Shown here: piece by piece, positions 60,376-64,000 of the stretch
Layout: every line of letters starts with the position of its first letter
How positions within the stretch are numbered: position 1 is the first letter of the stretch
DNA from: Bradyrhizobium sp. S69
GTDB lineage: Bacteria; Pseudomonadota; Alphaproteobacteria; Rhizobiales; Xanthobacteraceae
Length of the DNA: 64,000 nucleotides
NCBI RefSeq assembly: GCF_009766005.1
Contig: NZ_LMUK01000041.1
Span: 198,630 to 262,629, forward strand
Reading direction: 5' to 3'
Position numbers and translations under genes: made by a program
The notes under the pieces: generated by a model
Told to the model about the DNA's origin: nothing
The model's input: the letters and a program-made list of their open reading frames with translations, nothing else
Databases searched by the model: none

Positions 60376-60487
60376 GCGCAGGGAAGGCCGGACTGCTTCC
60401 GCTGAACCTGTATGCTCGTGTGCGTTTTTGTTTGCTACTTTTGCACACGGGACCGCGGGTGCAGCGCGCACCCGGTCTTCCCTGCGC
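60376..60487. repeat. Candidate structured repeat or ncRNA
   Basis: GCGCAGGGAAGGCCGG (60376-60391) pairs with CCGGTCTTCCCTGCGC (60472-60487) with one mismatch. Inside are two hairpins: CGTGTGC/GCACACG (60417-60423/60443-60449) and GGGTGC/GCACCC (60457-60462/60468-60473; the last two bases compete with the outer stem). I recall similar sequence recurring between genes of Bradyrhizobium genomes, so a dispersed element or small RNA is likely; expression is unknown. Confidence 0.55.
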
Positions 60488-60569
60488 CCTCTTTTTTGCG
60501 GGCGAACGAATTTGCAAACCTCGGGCGCATGCTGTCGCGAGAATGCGGAGGTGTGCCCCGACCTCTCAA

Positions 60570-60650
60570 CGTCATTGCGAGGAGCGAAGCGACGAAGCAA
60601 TCCAGCTTCCTTCGTTGTTCTGGATTGCTTCGCTATCGCTCGCAATGACG
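60570..60650. repeat. Dispersed intergenic repeat, family D, copy 3
   Basis: CGTCATTGCGAGGAGCGAAG with CGACGAAGCAATCCAG on the left, and the mirrored CTGGATTGCTTCGC and CGCTCGCAATGACG on the right. The most complete of the three family D copies. Confidence 0.9.
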
Positions 60651-60688
60651 ATGCTTAAGCCGGATTTGAAAATAGCACGGCAGTGCGC

Positions 60689-60778
60689 CGTAGGGTGGGC
60701 AAAGCGAAGCGTGCCCACCAATCGCATGCAACGCGAAGATGGTGGGCATGGCGCGAGGGCGCCTTCGCCCACCCTACG
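60689..60778. repeat. Dispersed intergenic repeat, family E, copy 3
   Basis: CGTAGGGTGGGCAAAGCG with GTGCCCACCA on the left and TGGTGGGCA with GCCCACCCTACG on the right. It lies only 39 bp after the family D copy. A short family-D-like arm, GCTTCGCTCGCAATGACG, follows at about 60788-60805. Confidence 0.9.
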
Positions 60779-60926
60779 AAGGGGTTTGCTTCGCTCGCAA
60801 TGACGGCGTTATGCGCCCTCAACATGGGCGAGCTTGCTAAGCCATCACTTGACGCGGCGGTGGCCCGGGACGATGCAGAGAGCCGACTAATATCTGCTCA
60901 CACCACCAACAACACGGAGAACTCCA

Positions 60927-61277
60927 ATGGCACGCGTGCGCTGTATCACTGAAATGGGCATGGGCGTTGACGTTCACGGCCGCGACGCGACCAAGGCGGC
61001 GAAGCGCGCGGTGTCGGACGCGATCCGCCATTCCAGCCTGGGGTTCTTTCGCATGGTGGGCAAGACCTCAAAGGATATGTTCGTCGATGTCACCATCGCC
61101 GTGCCGAACCCCGAAGCGGTCGACACGGCGGCGGTCGCCAAGGAACTGCCATACGGAACGGTGACCGTCACCGCGGTCAAAGGCGGGTTGGAAATCCCGG
61201 TCGAGCAGGGCAGCGATTCCATCGTCATCGCCAACGCCGCGGTGATCGTCAGCCTCGAGGACGACAAGCCTGCGTGA
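60927..61277 (+). CDS. Lin0512 family protein
   Basis: 116 residues: RVRCITEMGMGVDVHGRDATKAAKRAVSDAIRHSSLGFFR and the following TSKDMFVDVTIAVPNPEAVDTAAVAKELPYGTVTVTAVKGGLEI match the Lin0512 family (RidA-like small alpha/beta protein, function unknown). GGAG precedes the ATG. Convergent with the cupin gene, 6 bp between stops. Confidence 0.85.
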   Translation: MARVRCITEMGMGVDVHGRDATKAAKRAVSDAIRHSSLGFFRMVGKTSKDMFVDVTIAVPNPEAVDTAAVAKELPYGTVTVTAVKGGLEIPVEQGSDSIVIANAAVIVSLEDDKPA

Positions 61278-61283
61278 ACCGCC

Positions 61284-61823
61284 TCACATCTTCACCATCT
61301 CGGTGCGATATTTCGGCAGCAGCGCCGCGATCAGTTGGCCTTTCTCGGCGATCTCCTGCGGGGTCGGCTTCGGCGGCGGCGAGGTGCGGCCTTCGACCGG
61401 AAAGCCGACCTCGCGGAAAAATTCATCCTGTCCGGCCGGCGTGCACATGCAGAGCATGCGGGCGGTCTTGCCCGAGACGTTCTTGAAGGCGTGCGGCGCG
61501 TTGGCGGGAACGTTGAGCGTGGAGCCTGCGCGCACCCTGTGCGACTTTCCGCGAAAGGTGAACTCAAGCTCGCCCTCGAGCAGCGTGAACATTTCCTCGA
61601 AGTCGTGGCGGTGCGGCGGCGGCCCACCACCGGCCGGCACCAGCATGTCGACCAGGCAATAGCGGCCCGCGGTCTGCGCGCCCGACACCAGGATGGTGTA
61701 GGTGCCGCCGGCAACCGAGATGTGAGGCACACCGGCGCCGTCGGGATCGGCGACGGTCAGGCTGCGGTTGAGATCGTCGGCGGGGATCGAGGCGGACGGC
61801 GAATGTGAAGGGATGTTGGTCAT
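61284..61823 (-). CDS. Cupin domain protein
   Basis: 179 residues. Cupin motif 1 is GGPPPHRHDFEEMFTLLEGELEF (His-x-His and Glu metal ligands), and motif 2 is NVPANAPHAFKN. A C-terminal extension with CMCTPAGQDEFFREVG and PPPKPTPQEIAEKGQLIAALLPKY resembles quercetinase- or sugar-type cupins; the function is open. Divergent from a LysR gene. Confidence 0.87.
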   Translation of the reverse strand: MTNIPSHSPSASIPADDLNRSLTVADPDGAGVPHISVAGGTYTILVSGAQTAGRYCLVDMLVPAGGGPPPHRHDFEEMFTLLEGELEFTFRGKSHRVRAGSTLNVPANAPHAFKNVSGKTARMLCMCTPAGQDEFFREVGFPVEGRTSPPPKPTPQEIAEKGQLIAALLPKYRTEMVKM

Positions 61824-62002
61824 CTCATAATTCCTTGCTGATAGAGGCTCAGGGAGCTCAACGGGATTAAGCCGTAGGGGTTGCCGGTGTTGCGGCCGCC
61901 CAGAGGCTCAATCGCCCCTTGCTGAAAATGGATATACGCTGTTCCATATGGCGCGATCAGATGCTAAATTCGGAATAGATCGTTCCATTTTTGGATCACT
62001 GA

Positions 62003-62887
62003 ATGGACCTCCAGGCGCTCGCTGATTTCAATCTGGTGGCGACCCATGGTGGCCTCGGGCGGGCCAGCCGTGCCAGCGGCCAATCCAAGGCGACGCTGTC
62101 GCGGCATATCGCCGAACTCGAGGACAGCCTCGGTCTGCGGCTGCTTGAGCGCGGCTCGCGGTCGCTGCAACTGACCGAGGAGGGCGCCGCCCTCCATGCC
62201 CGCACCGAGGGATTGCTGCGGGAGATCGTGGAAGCCGGCGAGACGATCTCCGGCGGCGTTGGCCGGCCACGCGGCCGGTTGCGCGTCAATGCGCCGGTGC
62301 TGTTCGCGCAGGTGGCGCTGGGCCGGATCGCGGCGGAGTTCATCGCCGCTTATCCGGAGGTTCAGCTCGAGATCACCGCCGAGGACCGCTTCGTCGATCC
62401 GATCGAGGAAGGCTATGACGTGGTGATCCGCATCAATCCGGCGCCCGACGATCGCCTGATCGGCCGCTGCTTCCTGCACGATGAGATGCTGGTGGTGGCG
62501 CCGCCATCGATCGCGCGTCCGTCCTGCACGGCGGGCGAAACCGCGACATTCCCGGCCGTTGTACTGAATGCGGCACCGGCAAATGCGACGTGGCGGATAC
62601 GGCAAGGGCCCGATGATCCGGTGGAAGAGCTGATGCCCAATCCGGTGCTGCGCCTGTCGTCGATCCTGGTGCTGCGCGATGCGGTACTTGCCAATGCCGG
62701 CGCGGCGCGGCTGCCGCGCTCGATGGTGGCAGGCGATCTGGCGGCGGGACGGCTCGTCTGCTGGGGCATCGTCGAGGACCGGCCGGTGTCGGCCTGGGCG
62801 CTGCACGTGTCGCGCCGGCTGGTGAGCAGCCGGGTCACGGCCTTTATCGGCGCGCTGGTCGCGGCATTTCCCGATCAACGATTTTGA
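62003..62887 (+). CDS. LysR family transcriptional regulator
   Basis: 294 residues. The winged helix is ADFNLVATHGGLGRASRASGQSKATLSRHIAELEDSLGLRLLERGSRSLQLTEEG. The effector domain has LRVNAPVLFAQVALGRIAAEFIAAYPEVQLEI. Divergent from the cupin gene. GGAA-N7-TTCC (61972-61986) and two GTTCCAT copies (61941-61947, 61982-61988) lie in the shared promoter region and are candidate sites. The GST gene follows 55 bp downstream on the same strand. Confidence 0.9.
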   Translation: MDLQALADFNLVATHGGLGRASRASGQSKATLSRHIAELEDSLGLRLLERGSRSLQLTEEGAALHARTEGLLREIVEAGETISGGVGRPRGRLRVNAPVLFAQVALGRIAAEFIAAYPEVQLEITAEDRFVDPIEEGYDVVIRINPAPDDRLIGRCFLHDEMLVVAPPSIARPSCTAGETATFPAVVLNAAPANATWRIRQGPDDPVEELMPNPVLRLSSILVLRDAVLANAGAARLPRSMVAGDLAAGRLVCWGIVEDRPVSAWALHVSRRLVSSRVTAFIGALVAAFPDQRF

Positions 62888-62942
62888 GCGCTATAAGCTA
62901 TCCCAAATCCCTCACAACGGCCCGGAGCCAGCGAGCAAATTC

Positions 62943-63647
62943 ATGTCAGACCTTTCCGCCTTCCCGATCACCAAACGCTGGCCGGCGAAACATCCCGACC
63001 GGCTCCAGCTTTATTCGCTGCCGACGCCGAACGGCGTCAAGGTTTCGATCATGCTGGAGGAGATCGGGTTGCCCTATGAAGTACACCTCATCGACTTCGG
63101 CAAGGACGACCAGAAGACGCCGGAATTTCTGACGCTCAACCCTAACGGCAAGATCCCGGCGATCATCGATCCGAACGGACCCGGTGGCAAACCGCTCGGC
63201 TTGTTCGAGTCAGGGGCGATCCTGGAATATCTCGCGGAGAAGACCGGCAAGCTGCTGCCGGCCGATGCGGCGCGGCGATACCAGACCATCCAATGGGTGC
63301 AGTTCCAGATGGGCGGGATCGGGCCGATGTTCGGCCAGCTCGGCTATTTCAACAAATTCGCCGGCAAGGAAATCGCCGACAAGCGGCCGCTCGAGCGCTA
63401 TGTCGCCGAGTCAAAACGTCTGCTCGGCGTGATCGAAATCCGTCTCGACGGGCGGCAGTGGATCATGGACGACGAGTACACCATCGCCGACATCGCGATG
63501 CTGGGCTGGGTGCGCAACCTCATCGGCTTTTACGAGGCGCGTGATCTCGTTGGGTTCGATCATTTCAAGCACGTGGCGGCATGGCTGGAGCGCGGCCTGG
63601 CGCGGCCAGCGGTGCAGCGCGGGCTGGATATTCCGAAGCGGCCCTGA
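62943..63647 (+). CDS. Glutathione S-transferase family protein (Nu-class, YfcG/YghU-like)
   Basis: 234 residues. Thioredoxin-like N-terminal domain LQLYSLPTPNGVKVSIMLEEIGLPYE with the T-P-N-G element of Nu-class enzymes, glutathione-site NPNGKIPAIIDP and ESGAILEYLAEKTG, then an all-helical C-terminal domain ending AWLERGLARPAVQRGL. Such enzymes have disulfide-bond reductase activity with glutathione. It may be regulated by the LysR gene 55 bp upstream. Confidence 0.92.
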   Translation: MSDLSAFPITKRWPAKHPDRLQLYSLPTPNGVKVSIMLEEIGLPYEVHLIDFGKDDQKTPEFLTLNPNGKIPAIIDPNGPGGKPLGLFESGAILEYLAEKTGKLLPADAARRYQTIQWVQFQMGGIGPMFGQLGYFNKFAGKEIADKRPLERYVAESKRLLGVIEIRLDGRQWIMDDEYTIADIAMLGWVRNLIGFYEARDLVGFDHFKHVAAWLERGLARPAVQRGLDIPKRP

Positions 63648-63702
63648 GCCGTCTTCCGAAGCGGCCGTAAGGCCGTCTTCCGAAGCAGCCCTGACGGCCT
63701 TG

Positions 63703-64000
63703 TCAGGATCCGTGCTTGAGCAGTTCGTACACGACCGGGTTGTCGGCGCAGGCCCTTGGCCCGCACTCCAGAAACGCCGAGACCACATTCAGCGCGGTGA
63801 GGCCGATCACAAGCCACACCGCGATGTAGGCGAAGACGCCGCCGGCAACCGGTTGGGTTGCGCCGTCGTCCTCGAACTGGCGATCGAACAGCAGGATCGC
63901 GGCGAGCAGCACGATGGCGGCGATAAAGCCGATCAGCGCCCAACTATAATAATGATAGCCCAGCAGCGCCGAGCCGTACCCGCCGTCGCCCGGCATGATG
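63703..64000 (-). CDS. Probable disulfide bond formation protein B-like, C-terminal part
   Basis: About 98 codons before the window end. PGDGGYGSALLGYHYYSWALIGFIAAIVLLAAILLFDRQFED resembles the C-terminal part of DsbB-like proteins of Rhizobiales, followed by a last helix IAVWLVIGLTALNVVSAFLECGP with two Cys in the tail. The frame stays open past the ATG at 63996, so the gene probably starts beyond the window. Alternatively a 97-residue membrane protein starting there. Confidence 0.6.
   Translation of the reverse strand, partial: IMPGDGGYGSALLGYHYYSWALIGFIAAIVLLAAILLFDRQFEDDGATQPVAGGVFAYIAVWLVIGLTALNVVSAFLECGPRACADNPVVYELLKHGS

Larger units (their letters stand above)
59896..60926. other. 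Noncoding repeat-rich region, 1031 bp
   Basis: It holds the HxlR operator array, a candidate structured repeat (60376-60487), family D and E repeats and the promoter of the Lin0512 gene. Short open frames across it overlap the repeats and lack ribosome sites; I accept none. Confidence 0.7.

Noticed and set aside
60166..60658. Small proteins in the 59896-60926 region
   Set aside because: Short frames overlap dispersed repeats and a structured element, have no ribosome site and no family.
1..64000. tRNA or rRNA genes
   Set aside because: No T-loop GGTTCGAATC-like motif with matching arms or ribosomal sequence was recognised by eye; a covariance search could still find one.

Overview
The window is high-GC chromosomal DNA from an alphaproteobacterium, most likely Bradyrhizobium or a close relative in the Nitrobacteraceae. 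The grounds are the housekeeping order ppx/gppA, rlmE, guaB, rsmB, guaA, a BA14K-type protein, the gene families present, and several dispersed intergenic repeat families of a kind I associate with that group. The assignment is inference from gene content. I see no rRNA, tRNA, CRISPR array, transposase or integrase.

Layout. 1-9128: end of a molybdenum hydroxylase large subunit (minus), then Ppx/GppA, RlmE, a membrane-anchored NagZ-like GH3 enzyme, a DHA2-type exporter (minus) and guaB. 9280-18464: a conserved hypothetical, a CurA-like reductase, a GMC flavoprotein with a probable small subunit, an ester-cyclase-like protein, an SDR/CMD/SDR operon (minus), a metallophosphoesterase and an amidohydrolase. 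18588-22414: a tightly overlapping cyoABCD quinol oxidase operon. 22446-27653: a secreted SNase-like nuclease, a small membrane protein, a MAPEG protein, rsmB and guaA. 27654-29982: an A+T-richer mini-island just after guaA, with a TIR-domain protein carrying a C-terminal Cys/His cluster, facing a frameshifted nuclease-like/Fic gene. 29983-36581: a serine hydrolase, a divergent TetR/methyltransferase pair bracketed by a duplicated hydrolase tail, a BA14K protein, two tandem AraC paralogs, an orphan Phd-type antitoxin and a small membrane protein. 36612-46161: metabolic singletons (LLM flavoenzyme, RibD-like reductase, NTF2-like protein, sirtuin, acetoacetyl-CoA ligase), a vapBC module, LysR, a degenerate peptide deformylase and an MFS carrier.

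46195-59895 is a dense series of small regulator-plus-target modules. Each regulator lies next to DNA symmetry that looks like its operator: HxlR with a hydrolase and a frameshifted MFS gene; AraC with an SDR (two repeats 21 bp apart); ArsR with two SRPBCC proteins and a DUF899 protein (two palindromes); MarR with a DUF3311/sodium-symporter pair (two 12-bp palindromes); and a second HxlR with a FabF-like ketosynthase (three repeats at 21-bp pitch). 59896-60926 is a repeat-rich noncoding kilobase with a candidate structured repeat. 60927-64000 holds a Lin0512-family protein, a cupin, a LysR regulator, a GST and the C-terminal part of a probable DsbB-like protein cut by the window end.

Most unusual points: the TIR/Cys-cluster gene and neighbouring nuclease-Fic fusion at guaA; the duplicated hydrolase tail that supplies the end of a methyltransferase gene; the deformylase paralog changed in all three signature motifs; and the set of readable operators.
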